From Methanolobus sp. (GTDB taxonomy: Archaea > Halobacteriota > Methanosarcinia > Methanosarcinales > Methanosarcinaceae), in the NCBI RefSeq assembly GCF_016278385.1, contig NZ_JADQBY010000002.1, positions 1 to 64,000 on the forward strand: DNA of 64,000 bases, given 5' to 3'. Under the pieces are notes generated by a model. That model was given only the letters and a program-made list of their open reading frames with translations. It did no database searches and had not been told where the DNA came from. Each line of letters begins with the position of its first letter. The first letter of the stretch is position 1. Positions 18,098 to 26,738 of the stretch are shown piece by piece. A program made the translations under genes and the position numbers.

Positions 18098-18811
18098 TTA
18101 ACGCTTTCCGGTCCTGCGTGCTGCTATCTGACCTACCTTACGACCAGGAGGCGCATTCCTTCCAACTGTTGTTGGCTTACCAGGATGCTTACGATTACCT
18201 CCACCGAATGGGTGGTCAATGGCGTTCATAGCAATACCTGATACACGAGGATACTTTGCAGCTCTTGTCTTCATCTTGTGGTACTTCTTACCTGCCTTAA
18301 GGAAAGGCCTGTCAACCCTGCCGCCACCTGCAACGATACCGATTGTTGCGCGGCATTTAGGATTTAACCACTTCATCTCGCCTGATGGCATTTGAACAAC
18401 TGTCTTACCACGATCATGGGATACAACTGTTCCATAGACACCGGATGCACGTGCGAACTGTCCGCCATCGTTTGGCTTGGACTCTATGTTACAGACTGGA
18501 ATACCTTCCGGAATCTCTGCAAGAGGCAGGATGTTACCGGGTTTAATCTCAGCTGAAATTCCGCATGCTATCTGTTCGCCTACTGATATACCTTCGGGCG
18601 CAATGATCAGGCGTTCCTCACCATTGTCAAAGGAAACCTTAACAATAGGTGCTGAACGAGCCGGATCGTGTGTAATCTCAATAACTGTACCATAAACTGT
18701 GCCACCTTCATCGACACGTGGGTGTTTAAGTGCAGCTTTGTACTTGTGTGATGGAGCCCTGTATGTAGGTGATCCACGACCTCTGTTCTGTGATATGATT
18801 CTCTTTGTCAT
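18098..18811 (-). CDS. rpl2: 50S ribosomal protein L2 (uL2)
   Basis: One of the most conserved ribosomal proteins, essential for subunit joining and the peptidyl transferase region. The 237 residues include [21 protein letters not shown], and the functionally important histidine in [16 protein letters not shown] (residues 197-212). It lies 11 bp after rpl23. Confidence 0.97.
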   Translation of the reverse strand: MTKRIISQNRGRGSPTYRAPSHKYKAALKHPRVDEGGTVYGTVIEITHDPARSAPIVKVSFDNGEERLIIAPEGISVGEQIACGISAEIKPGNILPLAEIPEGIPVCNIESKPNDGGQFARASGVYGTVVSHDRGKTVVQMPSGEMKWLNPKCRATIGIVAGGGRVDRPFLKAGKKYHKMKTRAAKYPRVSGIAMNAIDHPFGGGNRKHPGKPTTVGRNAPPGRKVGQIAARRTGKR

Positions 18812-18822
18812 GTAAATTCACC

Positions 18823-19071
18823 TCACATAAGACCTATTCGGGTCGCGATCTCATGAGCTGCGTCCGTACCTTCAAAAGTAACGATTGCTTTCTTCAGGCC
18901 TTTCATCGTGCTCATTGTACATACGGATACCACAGGGAATCCATACATCTGCTTCACATCAGTCATGATCTGCTTTTTGTTTGCACGAGTATCAACAATG
19001 AACTGAAGTTTATTGTCTTCCAGCAGCATCATTGCCTTTTCAGTAATAAATGGATATTTAATGACGCTCAT
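18823..19071 (-). CDS. rpl23: 50S ribosomal protein L23 (uL23)
   Basis: Exit-tunnel protein and main docking site for SRP and chaperones. The 82 residues start [12 protein letters not shown] and include [11 protein letters not shown]. The ATG at 19071 overlaps the rpl4 stop (ATGA), with GGAGGA 9 nt upstream. The 14-codon upstream extension of the frame lies inside rpl4 and is not conserved. Confidence 0.96.
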   Translation of the reverse strand: MSVIKYPFITEKAMMLLEDNKLQFIVDTRANKKQIMTDVKQMYGFPVVSVCTMSTMKGLKKAIVTFEGTDAAHEIATRIGLM

Positions 19072-19829
19072 TCGAACATTCCTCCAAGTGAGGATATTGC
19101 AGATTCCGTCCATACAGTCAATCTGCCTGCATGTGTTCCAGGTGCAAGAAGCTCAGCGTTAAGTGAATCAACGGATACTACATCCACACCGGAAAGGTTC
19201 TTTGCGGACCTCATCAGTGGACTGTCGCATGTTGCAACAATAAGAAGACTCTTCTTATTCTTGAATCTCCTGCCACGTATCTTACCCTTTCCTGCACGGA
19301 TATTTCTTCCGTCTTTTGCACGGAGCACGTCATCATAAACACCTGCATTCTGCAGGAAGCTTACAACATCCTTTGTCTTTACGACGTCTTCAAGCTCATC
19401 TGCAGCGACCAAAGGAAGCTGTGCGTCGAACCTGTGTCCACGGCCTTTTACGAGTTCTGCATCGATTGTTGCAGCGATTGCAGAGCGTATAGCCATACGT
19501 CTTTCTTTCTTGTTAACCTTTTCAGTTCTGTCTGCTTCAGGCTTTGGAGGATGTGCTCTCCTACCACCTACAGCCTGAGGAACTCTTGCTGCACGGCTTC
19601 CGTTAGCAATCCTTGGGATCTGAGCAGCGCCTCTGCCTGAACCCCATGAACGTGCAGACGTATCCATACCGGAGTACATCCTTGGACCATATGGCTGGTA
19701 CCTGTTAGACTGAGCTGAAAGAACTGCTCTTTTGATAAGGTCAGGTCTGTATGTCTCGTTGAATACTTCAGGAAGTTCAACCTCTCCTTTAGCATTTCCT
19801 GATAAATCTATAATTTTTGCTGTAACCAT
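19068..19829 (-). CDS. rpl4: 50S ribosomal protein L4 (uL4)
   Basis: Lines the exit tunnel through a long basic loop (P-Y-G-P-R-x-Y-S-G to A-A-Q-I-P-R, about residues 45-85). The 253 residues match the longer archaeal/eukaryotic form. In Escherichia coli L4 represses the S10 operon by binding its leader; here it is the second gene after a leader with a long hairpin (21032-21067), so similar control is conceivable but unproven. Confidence 0.96.
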   Translation of the reverse strand: MVTAKIIDLSGNAKGEVELPEVFNETYRPDLIKRAVLSAQSNRYQPYGPRMYSGMDTSARSWGSGRGAAQIPRIANGSRAARVPQAVGGRRAHPPKPEADRTEKVNKKERRMAIRSAIAATIDAELVKGRGHRFDAQLPLVAADELEDVVKTKDVVSFLQNAGVYDDVLRAKDGRNIRAGKGKIRGRRFKNKKSLLIVATCDSPLMRSAKNLSGVDVVSVDSLNAELLAPGTHAGRLTVWTESAISSLGGMFE

Positions 19830-19834
19830 TCAGT

Positions 19835-20848
19835 TCACCCCTGCTTGGACTGTGTACTTATGTGAACGATCTGTGGTTCACTAACAGCAGGTACTTTTGA
19901 CCTCATTGGATCTCTGAGTCTTACAAGTCTCTTTGAAGGTCCCGGAATGCTTCCTTTAATGAGGATATATTCACCACGGACAACACCGTAGTTAAGGAAA
20001 CCACCTGCAGGAGTTACATCAGCTCCATCAGTACCTACCTTAAGGATACGCTTGTTGTATTCTGTCCTCTGGTGGTAACCCATCTGACCCATCTGTGGTA
20101 CGGTCCATCTGACAACTGCCGGATGCCATGGACCAAGAGTACCGATCTGCCTGAGACTTCCCTGACGAGAGTGCTTGTTCTTCATCAAATTGATACCCCA
20201 TCTCTTAACAGGACCCTGAGTACCCTTGCCAGTTGTAATAGCTGCTACGTCAACAAATGCGCCTTCGCCAAAAACATCGCTAATCTTTATCTCTGAGCCG
20301 AGCACGGACTTTGCATACTCGAGCTTTGCTTTTACGTCAGATCCACTTACTGCTGTTTCCATGATATCAGCGTTCTTCTTTGGAACACCTGTAAGCTTTT
20401 TTGGTAAAGTGTATGTGATGACCTTGATATCTGAGACTTTACCCTCATCTACCAGACCCTCAATCTTTGCAAGAGCTGCTTCAGTGTTTGATTCCTTTGG
20501 AAGTGCAATTGTCTTCCCAAGGCTTTCATCAAGATCAGCGGCCCATGCTTCAGAAAGTGTTTTCTCACCATCTGTAGAACTACCGTAGGCACGAACTGCA
20601 GCAACACGTACAGCAGGAGTTTCTACAACAGTTACAGGAACTGATACCTCCATACCTTCTGTGAGACTGTACTTAACGTCATCAATCATTACCACATGAG
20701 TCATACCTACCTTGTAGCCTGCAAAGTCCTGGAGCTTTGGTTCTCCAGCAGTCAGCGGCCATGAGTTAAACCTTGGTATGTGGCTTTTTGCTCTTACGCG
20801 TGGACTGAAAGCGAGTGATCCTCGTTTTGGTCTGTGTCCTTTTGCCAT
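19835..20848 (-). CDS. rpl3: 50S ribosomal protein L3 (uL3)
   Basis: uL3 extends to the peptidyl transferase centre and helps start 50S assembly. The 337 residues follow the archaeal/eukaryotic form: N-terminal [26 protein letters not shown]-x-G-S-L-R-Q-I-G-T and [11 protein letters not shown]. It is the first gene of the block, with AGGAGA 8 nt before its ATG. Confidence 0.97.
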   Translation of the reverse strand: MAKGHRPKRGSLAFSPRVRAKSHIPRFNSWPLTAGEPKLQDFAGYKVGMTHVVMIDDVKYSLTEGMEVSVPVTVVETPAVRVAAVRAYGSSTDGEKTLSEAWAADLDESLGKTIALPKESNTEAALAKIEGLVDEGKVSDIKVITYTLPKKLTGVPKKNADIMETAVSGSDVKAKLEYAKSVLGSEIKISDVFGEGAFVDVAAITTGKGTQGPVKRWGINLMKNKHSRQGSLRQIGTLGPWHPAVVRWTVPQMGQMGYHQRTEYNKRILKVGTDGADVTPAGGFLNYGVVRGEYILIKGSIPGPSKRLVRLRDPMRSKVPAVSEPQIVHISTQSKQG

Positions 20849-21110
20849 TATTATTCTCCTAATTTATACATTTCTTCTTGGCAGGCCAATGCAATTTTGC
20901 ATAGACCAGTTTACGCGAGAAAGTCAGGAAGGAACCGCTATTGAAAAAGAAGTAGACATGATAGAGCGGACTCCACGTACTCTCATAGTACGCATTCAAC
21001 GCCAAACCTGTACATCCCTCCAGTCATCAACGGACCTTAGTATGCCCTAAGGCATTACTGAGTGGTCATCTCGAAAAGATTTAAACATCCCAGTATTTTA
21101 ACACATTGTT
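20849..21110 (-). promoter_or_regulatory. promoter and leader of the rpl3 operon
   Basis: Two TATA-like elements lie on the minus strand: TTAAAATA at about 21097-21104 and TTTAAATC at 21079-21086. Starts near 21075 or 21057 would give a leader of about 210-225 nt. A long imperfect hairpin spans 21032-21067 (GACC and TGCC stem segments with small bulges, loop CTAA). A short palindrome (ATGCAAAATTGCAT) lies about 50 nt before the start codon. Confidence 0.5.
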
Positions 21111-21240
21111 GTGTAAACGGGCATTCTTGAAGAGGCCCAATTATACTTCATGTTAAATCCGACTTTTTCGCACTGTAATCTTAATACATTCTAGCACGTC
21201 CAGATTCCCATATATCGATGGAATCTAACGTTGCGCCATT

Positions 21241-21343
21241 AAAGGGACATATTATATATAAACCCTTTGCAAGCATACCGATGAAAAAGAGAACGAATAT
21301 CGTAATTCGGCCCTTACACAGGGCATCACTATTGAAGGTAACA
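21241..21343 (+). promoter_or_regulatory. TATA element framed by an inverted repeat, with a possible leaderless 21-residue ORF
   Basis: AAAGGG (21241-21246) and CCCTTT (21263-21268) frame a strong ATTATATATAAA promoter-like core. An ATG lies about 25 bp downstream at 21281, the distance expected for a leaderless mRNA. It opens a 21-codon frame beginning M-K-K-R-T-N-I-V-I-R that ends at a TAG at 21344-21346. A small perfect hairpin (GCCCT/AGGGC, 21310-21324) lies inside it. It may instead be a distal promoter of galU or a small RNA. Confidence 0.25.
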
Positions 21344-21555
21344 TAGAACTGGCACTATAAATAGAGCACACATTAGAAATACAATTTTCACCATATGCAG
21401 AATTTCGATGCAAATGAAGATCCCCGCATACTTGCATACATAGTGAAAGTACAAATATATATATTGTATATAGATATTATACGATAAGTACTTCTAGAAA
21501 ATGTGGCATCAAGTCACATTGGAAATTACGCAGAATAGCAGAATGGGGTAAAAAA
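21344..21555 (+). promoter_or_regulatory. upstream region of galU
   Basis: This region is AT-rich. TATA-like sequence at about 21457-21485 (ATATATATATTGTATATAGATATTAT) lies 70-100 bp before galU on its strand. GGGGT 6 nt before the galU ATG may be the ribosome-binding site. I see no gene here. Confidence 0.4.
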
Positions 21556-22419
21556 ATGGAAATTAAAAAAGCTGTGATACCTGTTGCAGGAATGGGGACC
21601 AGATTCTTACCGGCAACTAAATCCATGCCAAAGGAAATGCTACCAATTATTGACAAACCAGTAATACACTATGTCGTGGAAGAAGCCATAGCTTCAGGAA
21701 TTGATGATATTATATTCATAACCGGAAGAAGTAAACGATCCATTGAGGACTATTTTGATGACTCCCCTGAACTGGAAAACCATCTCAAGAAAAAAGGAAA
21801 TGAGAAATTACTGAAAATAGTACAGGACATTTCCTCAATGGTCGACATCCACTACATTAGACAAAAGGAAGCAAGAGGACTTGGCGATGCAATCCTTACT
21901 GCAAAAAAACATATCAATGAAGAACCTTTTGCAGTCCTGCTCGGTGACGACATCATCGTAAACGATAAACCGTGTACGAAACAGTTGATCGATAACTTCC
22001 AGAAATATGGTCGCTCTACAATAGCAGTAGAAGAGGTACCCCTTGAAAAGACTGGAAGCTACGGAATAATTAAAGGGCAACTGCTCAATGAGTCACTGTA
22101 TGCACTTGAAGACATCGTTGAGAAACCTGCTCCGGAAGATGCCCCATCAAATATAGGTGCCATCGGCAGATATGTATTCACACCGGAAATACTTGACTGC
22201 ATCAAGGAAACTACTGCAGGTGTTGGCAATGAAATTCAGCTTACTGACGGTATTCGCCTTTTGAATGAGGAACAAAAAGTATATGCATACAAATTCACAG
22301 GCAAGAGATATGACACCGGTGATAAAGTAGAATACGTAAAAGCAATTATTGATTTTGCACTGTGCAATGAAGAAATGAAAGACCAGATAAAAGAACACAT
22401 CACAGGCATAAAACTGTGA
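21556..22419 (+). CDS. galU: UTP-glucose-1-phosphate uridylyltransferase
   Basis: Makes UDP-glucose from UTP and glucose 1-phosphate for glycan and S-layer sugar synthesis. The 287 residues are typical of GalU: nucleotide-binding G-M-G-T-R-F-L-P-A-T-K and P-K-E-M-L-P at residues 12-32, R-G-L-G-D-A-I, the metal-binding L-G-D-D, and E-K-P. It is a single gene on the plus strand, 72 bp from the convergent ior operon. Confidence 0.95.
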   Translation: MEIKKAVIPVAGMGTRFLPATKSMPKEMLPIIDKPVIHYVVEEAIASGIDDIIFITGRSKRSIEDYFDDSPELENHLKKKGNEKLLKIVQDISSMVDIHYIRQKEARGLGDAILTAKKHINEEPFAVLLGDDIIVNDKPCTKQLIDNFQKYGRSTIAVEEVPLEKTGSYGIIKGQLLNESLYALEDIVEKPAPEDAPSNIGAIGRYVFTPEILDCIKETTAGVGNEIQLTDGIRLLNEEQKVYAYKFTGKRYDTGDKVEYVKAIIDFALCNEEMKDQIKEHITGIKL

Positions 22420-22464
22420 TATTTACTCTTTTTTCGTTTTACAACTTAGTAGATTTAGGTAAAA

Positions 22465-22497
22465 ATCATGGGTAAAAAGAGGATGATAAAATCATCC
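22465..22497 (-). terminator. hairpin terminator of the ior operon
   Basis: GGATGAT (22481-22487) and ATCATCC (22491-22497) form a perfect 7-bp stem with loop AAA, overlapping the iorB stop codon. On the minus strand it is followed by TCTTTTTACCC, giving an intrinsic-type terminator. Read from the other strand it could also help end galU transcription. Confidence 0.6.
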
Positions 22498-23088
22498 CTT
22501 TGTAACATACCTGCCCATCTCAAATGCTTTTACATTGATATTAATTGTCTTTGGAGGAACAAGTTCCCTGACGCATTCAACCAGAGTATCAACAGATACA
22601 GGAAGGTAGTTTGACACTGCACCTACCATGACAACATTCATGGACTGGACATGTCCTGCTTCTTTTGCAAGCTCAGTTGCATTGAAGGCTTTTACCTTGT
22701 GGGTCTCTTCCAGTTTTGCAATAATAGCATCAACATCAGGATAAGTACAAAGCCCGGATGTCACCGTTACCGGAAGTATCGGATCGGTGTTTACTATTAT
22801 AGTACCATCATCGGAAAGAAATTCGAGATATCTGAGAGCCTCGCTTGGTTCAAGGGAAAGCAATACATCCGCACCCTTCATTGGAATCATGGAACCAAGT
22901 TCACAACCAAGCCTTATGTGATTAACAACAGAACCGCCACGTTGTGCCATTCCATGTGTCTCTGCTGCACGCACAAACATATTTTCCTTAACTGCCGCCT
23001 TACCTATTATGTCTGATGCAAGGATGGTACCCTGTCCACCCACACCGGCAATGACAAGATCGAAAATTGATATTCCTTCAGCGCTCAT
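22492..23088 (-). CDS. iorB: indolepyruvate ferredoxin oxidoreductase, beta subunit
   Basis: With IorA it oxidatively decarboxylates aryl pyruvates (indolepyruvate, phenylpyruvate) to aryl-acetyl-CoA and reduces ferredoxin; the reverse reaction can serve aromatic amino-acid synthesis from aryl acids. The 198 residues form the gamma-type domain of 2-oxoacid oxidoreductases: G-V-G-G-Q-G-T-I near residue 16, H-G-M-A-Q-R-G-G-S-V, and a nucleotide-fold core. Its ATG overlaps the iorA stop (ATGA). Confidence 0.95.
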   Translation of the reverse strand: MSAEGISIFDLVIAGVGGQGTILASDIIGKAAVKENMFVRAAETHGMAQRGGSVVNHIRLGCELGSMIPMKGADVLLSLEPSEALRYLEFLSDDGTIIVNTDPILPVTVTSGLCTYPDVDAIIAKLEETHKVKAFNATELAKEAGHVQSMNVVMVGAVSNYLPVSVDTLVECVRELVPPKTININVKAFEMGRYVTKG

Positions 23089-24914
23089 TTCTTCACCTCC
23101 GTGATGGAATCGAACTTACACAAGGCTGCACATACTCCACAGCCGGTGCACATTGCATTGATAGATGCTTTTTTGGTCGTTGTGTCAAACTCAATTGCAG
23201 GACAGCCTAGATTTACACATAGCCTACACCCTACACACTTCTCGGCATCGATGCTAAATGGTTTCCTGCGAATACCAGAACGCTTTGCATCAATAACACA
23301 GAGCTGTCTTGTGATAACAACAGATGTACCTTTGTAGTCCTTTGCTCTTTTAAAGACCTCTTCTGTCTGCTTAAGGTCATAAGGATCAACGGTTTCAACG
23401 AACTCTGCACCAAGTGCATGACATAATGCTTCGAGGGAAACCTCTACAGTCTCCTCGCCTATGGCAGTTCTGCCCATCCCCGGATTCGGCTGGTGACCAG
23501 TCATTGCAGTGATACGATTATCTACTATAGTTACTGTGATATTTGCTTTATTATAGATAGAATTAAGAAGACCATTCATTCCGGTGTGGAAGAAAGTTGA
23601 ATCCCCTATTGAGCAGCAGATTGGTTTTTTCTCTCCTGCCTGATACATCCCACTTGCTACGGTTATGCTTCCACCCATGCAGAGTGTCGTATCAACTGTA
23701 CCACTCTGTATCCCCAGTGTGTAGCAGCCAATGTCACTTGGGAATATGGCATTCTTGCCGTAGACCTTTTTCATGACATGGAATGTTGCCCTGTGGGAGC
23801 ATCCCGGACACATGACAGGGGGACGCATTGGCAGGTCGATTCTGCATGCATTGTAATCGAAATCCTCTGTGACTTCTGCAGGGACATCTTGTCTTTCAAG
23901 TTTAAGGACTTCTGCAAGGATATCAGCACAAATATCGGTGTTCAGTTCGTAGACTCTTGGGACAGAACCCTGGAGCTTACCGATTATCTCTACCGTTGAA
24001 CCGGTTTCCTGTGCTATGACCCTCACCTGCTCTTCAACTACAGGCTCCATTTCCTCAAAGACTATTATCATCTCTGTGTTCGCCATGAGGGTGCGAATTT
24101 TGTTCTCCGGAACAGGATACGTTCCAATCTTGAGGAATGAGACGTTAATTCCCTGCTTGATGATGGCTTCCTTTGCATAGACAGAAGCAATACCTGATGC
24201 TATGACCCCAACCTTTGCACCATCACTTGTTTCAAGTGAATTCCAGGGTGAGTTCTCAAGCTCTTCCTGAATGATCTTCTGGATTTCAAGGAGATGAACA
24301 TGTTGTACCCTTGCATTCTTCGGGACCATAACCCATCGTTCGAGTTCTTTCACGAACTCTGCAGCAGGTATTGACTCATTTACAGGCCCAAGCTCGACAT
24401 CAGATTTACCATGAGAGATGCGCGTTGTGGGTCTGAAAATAACTGGCATCTGGACCTTGTTGGAGAATTCGAATGCGTAAGAAATCATGTCCTTGGCTTC
24501 CTGTGGTGTGGAAGGATCAAGACATGGTATGAGTGAGAATTGTGAGTATCGGCGAGTGTCCTGTTCATTCTGTGACGAGTGGCATGACGGATCGTCTGCA
24601 ACGATGATTATCATGCTGCCTTTGATACCTGTGTATGCGAGAGTCATTAACGGATCTGCTGCTACGTTAAGCCCGACATGTTTCATGGTAACTACCGAAC
24701 GCACACCAGTCATTGCAGCACCAGCTGCCACTTCAAGCGCAACCTTCTCATTGACCGACCACTCTACGTAAAAGTCCCTTTCCACCATTGCTGCCAGTGT
24801 ACCAATAATCTCAGAGGAAGGTGTTCCGGGATATCCGGATATTACCTGTCCGCCTCCTTCAACGATACCGCGTGCAATTGCAACGTTACCCAGCATGTAC
24901 TCGCGTGTGCTCAT
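23085..24914 (-). CDS. iorA: indolepyruvate ferredoxin oxidoreductase, alpha subunit
   Basis: Large catalytic subunit of about 609 residues. The N-terminal pyrimidine-binding domain (G-Y-P-G-T-P-S-S-E) is followed by a transketolase-like domain and the TPP-binding domain (G-D-S-T-F-F-H-T-G, about residues 435-445). Two C-terminal ferredoxin motifs follow: a C-x2-C-x2-C-x4-C-P cluster and a C-x2-C-x2-C-x3-C cluster. The ATG at 24914 is preceded by AGGAGAT; an ATG 7 codons upstream lacks a good site. Operon iorA-iorB. Confidence 0.95.
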   Translation of the reverse strand: MSTREYMLGNVAIARGIVEGGGQVISGYPGTPSSEIIGTLAAMVERDFYVEWSVNEKVALEVAAGAAMTGVRSVVTMKHVGLNVAADPLMTLAYTGIKGSMIIIVADDPSCHSSQNEQDTRRYSQFSLIPCLDPSTPQEAKDMISYAFEFSNKVQMPVIFRPTTRISHGKSDVELGPVNESIPAAEFVKELERWVMVPKNARVQHVHLLEIQKIIQEELENSPWNSLETSDGAKVGVIASGIASVYAKEAIIKQGINVSFLKIGTYPVPENKIRTLMANTEMIIVFEEMEPVVEEQVRVIAQETGSTVEIIGKLQGSVPRVYELNTDICADILAEVLKLERQDVPAEVTEDFDYNACRIDLPMRPPVMCPGCSHRATFHVMKKVYGKNAIFPSDIGCYTLGIQSGTVDTTLCMGGSITVASGMYQAGEKKPICCSIGDSTFFHTGMNGLLNSIYNKANITVTIVDNRITAMTGHQPNPGMGRTAIGEETVEVSLEALCHALGAEFVETVDPYDLKQTEEVFKRAKDYKGTSVVITRQLCVIDAKRSGIRRKPFSIDAEKCVGCRLCVNLGCPAIEFDTTTKKASINAMCTGCGVCAALCKFDSITEVKK

Positions 24915-25246
24915 GTTAATCTCCTGCCAAGTCATACTTAATGATTATTGATAAAGATATCTAAGAAAAATCAGAATCGTGTTACTGTGTGACAATGAAT
25001 GTTGATTTGATTGTATTTTCAAAAAATAGAACAATATGAAGGGATTAATTAGTTTGTACTATCAATTTAAAGCAAATTGCACTGTTGCTTTCGAAGATTT
25101 GCCCTGCTTAAAGCAGTGAATTCCTGCTTTTTGCCCATAAACCGATACTGGATTATGCGTCGGCCATCATCGTTGCTCTGGCCGAGCCGAAGTCTTTCTA
25201 GCAGAAAAGAATATAATAAAGATAGGAAGTTGAGGAGTGCGAGTTA
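24915..25246. other. intergenic region with a short coding-like remnant
   Basis: This region separates the start of iorA from the end of the FGE-like gene. On the minus strand, directly after the FGE-like gene's TGA-TAA double stop, the same frame stays open for about 58 codons (to about 25068). Its product is protein-like, including a basic stretch G-R-R-I-I-Q-Y-R-F-M-G-K-K-Q, but has no start codon context. It may be a decayed gene end or chance. The iorA promoter should lie near 24940-24990. Confidence 0.35.
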
Positions 25247-26101
25247 TCACACTTCCATGAGAAGACGTAAACCGATGCTCACGCTGCAGTATTCGGGACT
25301 GCTGCGACCGCGATTTGCCGACTTACAGCAACTGGAGAAGCGGCCCCAGCCGCCACCACGAATTACCCGGAATAAGCTATAATCAACTTTCTTATCATCA
25401 GAACCAGAAGGCTCGGAAGAAAACTCCTCCTTGTTTTCGGATTGCGAATCTGTATCTTTTTCCCAGGCATTGCCATCTATCGGGGCATTCTCATAAGTAT
25501 CATGCCAATTGTCCTGTAGCCATTCCCATACATTCCCATGCATATCATAAAGTCCCCATGGATTTGGTTTTTTCATACCTACCGGATGAGTACTGCCCTT
25601 TTCATAAATTTTATCGATGTTCTCATTCGACTCTTCAAAGGTTTGATACCCATTGTACCAGGCATATTCCCCCAGCTTAGATGAATCATCACCGAAAGAA
25701 TAGTTCGCGGTCGTGCCCGCCCTGCAGGCATATTCCCACTCGGCCTCAGATGGTAGGCGATACTTGTCTGTACCCTCCATTGCATTCAGTTTCCTGATAA
25801 AATTCTGCACATCATTCCATGATACAGATTCAACAGGATTTTTGTCATCCTTGAAACGTGAAGGATTGGTGCCCATCACAGCAATCCATTCTTTTTGGGT
25901 TACAAGATACTTGCCAAAGTATAATGGCTTTGAGATTTTCACCTTATGAAAAGGTATTTGAGATCTTTTCACCTTCTCAGGAGATGTTTCTGAATTATAC
26001 TCATTTGAACCCATCATGAACTCACCGGCAGGGATCTTTATGAACTGCATCCCAATGGAGTTCGTATAATCTGCTTTTTTCAGCTGCTTCCGTTCAGCCA
26101 T
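25247..26101 (-). CDS. FGE-sulfatase (SUMF1) domain protein, probably not a true formylglycine-generating enzyme
   Basis: About 284 residues, mostly a formylglycine-generating-enzyme-like domain: F-I-K-I-P-A-G-E-F-M-M-G-S, V-S-W-N-D-V, R-L-P-S-E-A-E-W-E-Y-A-C-R-A-G, M-H-G-N-V-W-E-W and R-G-G-G-W. In authentic aerobic FGE two cysteines bind copper. Aligning by eye, the second is present in S-S-C-C-K but the first is replaced by Arg. No sulfatase gene is nearby. It is soluble with no signal peptide seen. I chose the ATG at 26101 with a G-rich site upstream; a longer frame begins at 26167. Confidence 0.85.
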   Translation of the reverse strand: MAERKQLKKADYTNSIGMQFIKIPAGEFMMGSNEYNSETSPEKVKRSQIPFHKVKISKPLYFGKYLVTQKEWIAVMGTNPSRFKDDKNPVESVSWNDVQNFIRKLNAMEGTDKYRLPSEAEWEYACRAGTTANYSFGDDSSKLGEYAWYNGYQTFEESNENIDKIYEKGSTHPVGMKKPNPWGLYDMHGNVWEWLQDNWHDTYENAPIDGNAWEKDTDSQSENKEEFSSEPSGSDDKKVDYSLFRVIRGGGWGRFSSCCKSANRGRSSPEYCSVSIGLRLLMEV

Positions 26102-26430
26102 TTTATCCAACCCCCAAGACTTTACGTCCCTCTTCCGCAATAATACTAGGGCTAGCATTGACCACATGCTTATTAAATCGGGTGCATTCCCGGCATAATT
26201 CCGATTCCCTCGTTATGAGGAGAGAAGATTCCAATCCATCACCACTTAATGTAATATAACATACTCCTCGGCTGTACATCTTTATAGTTTTTATGTATTA
26301 CGAGTGTATTATACATATGACCGTCATTATATTTATACAGTACTAATAATATATTAATAATAGGAGTTTATCCACACCCATTAAGAACATACTGCACAAT
26401 ATTGATAAAGAACTTCATACAATTCTCAGC

Positions 26431-26613
26431 ATGCTCAGGAAGAAAAGCATATACAATCCAAAAGAGATTGAAGAATCATCTGGTAAAACATGGAATTTTG
26501 CTATTGATGACAGGACTTTGCAGACAAGATCAGAAAGGCATTGGGATCAGGAGATTTATTTCAATTTTGAAACTGGTATGATTTTTAAATGTAAACGTTT
26601 TAGCGTTTCTTAA
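26431..26613 (+). CDS. possible small protein of unknown function
   Basis: A 60-codon frame rich in Lys, Glu and Ser, beginning M-L-R-K-K-S-I-Y-N-P-K-E-I-E-E-S. The frame is open upstream for another 25 codons, back to near 26350. GGAG at 26363-26366 would suit a start near 26375-26380, where only non-standard codons such as ATT occur. I do not recognise the family. It may be a short real gene with an unusual start or a decayed one. Confidence 0.35.
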   Translation: MLRKKSIYNPKEIEESSGKTWNFAIDDRTLQTRSERHWDQEIYFNFETGMIFKCKRFSVS

Positions 26614-26738
26614 AATCCCACACATTTTCAATCATTTTTGCCGATGCCCACATCTGCATGAACAGAATCCTGTAAAGGTTTATAAGCTAACACCATGGAA
26701 GTATTAAATGGATACATTTCTGCAGGAGACAACAATAT

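Noticed and set aside
22441-22500. Riboswitch at the end of galU
   Set aside because: The hairpin lies between two convergent stop codons and has a T run on the minus strand, so terminator of the ior operon is the simpler reading.
25077-25382. 101-codon plus-strand frame overlapping the end of the FGE-like gene
   Set aside because: It is antisense to a well-supported gene, has no ribosome-binding site and its product is rich in Arg/Ser without family motifs.
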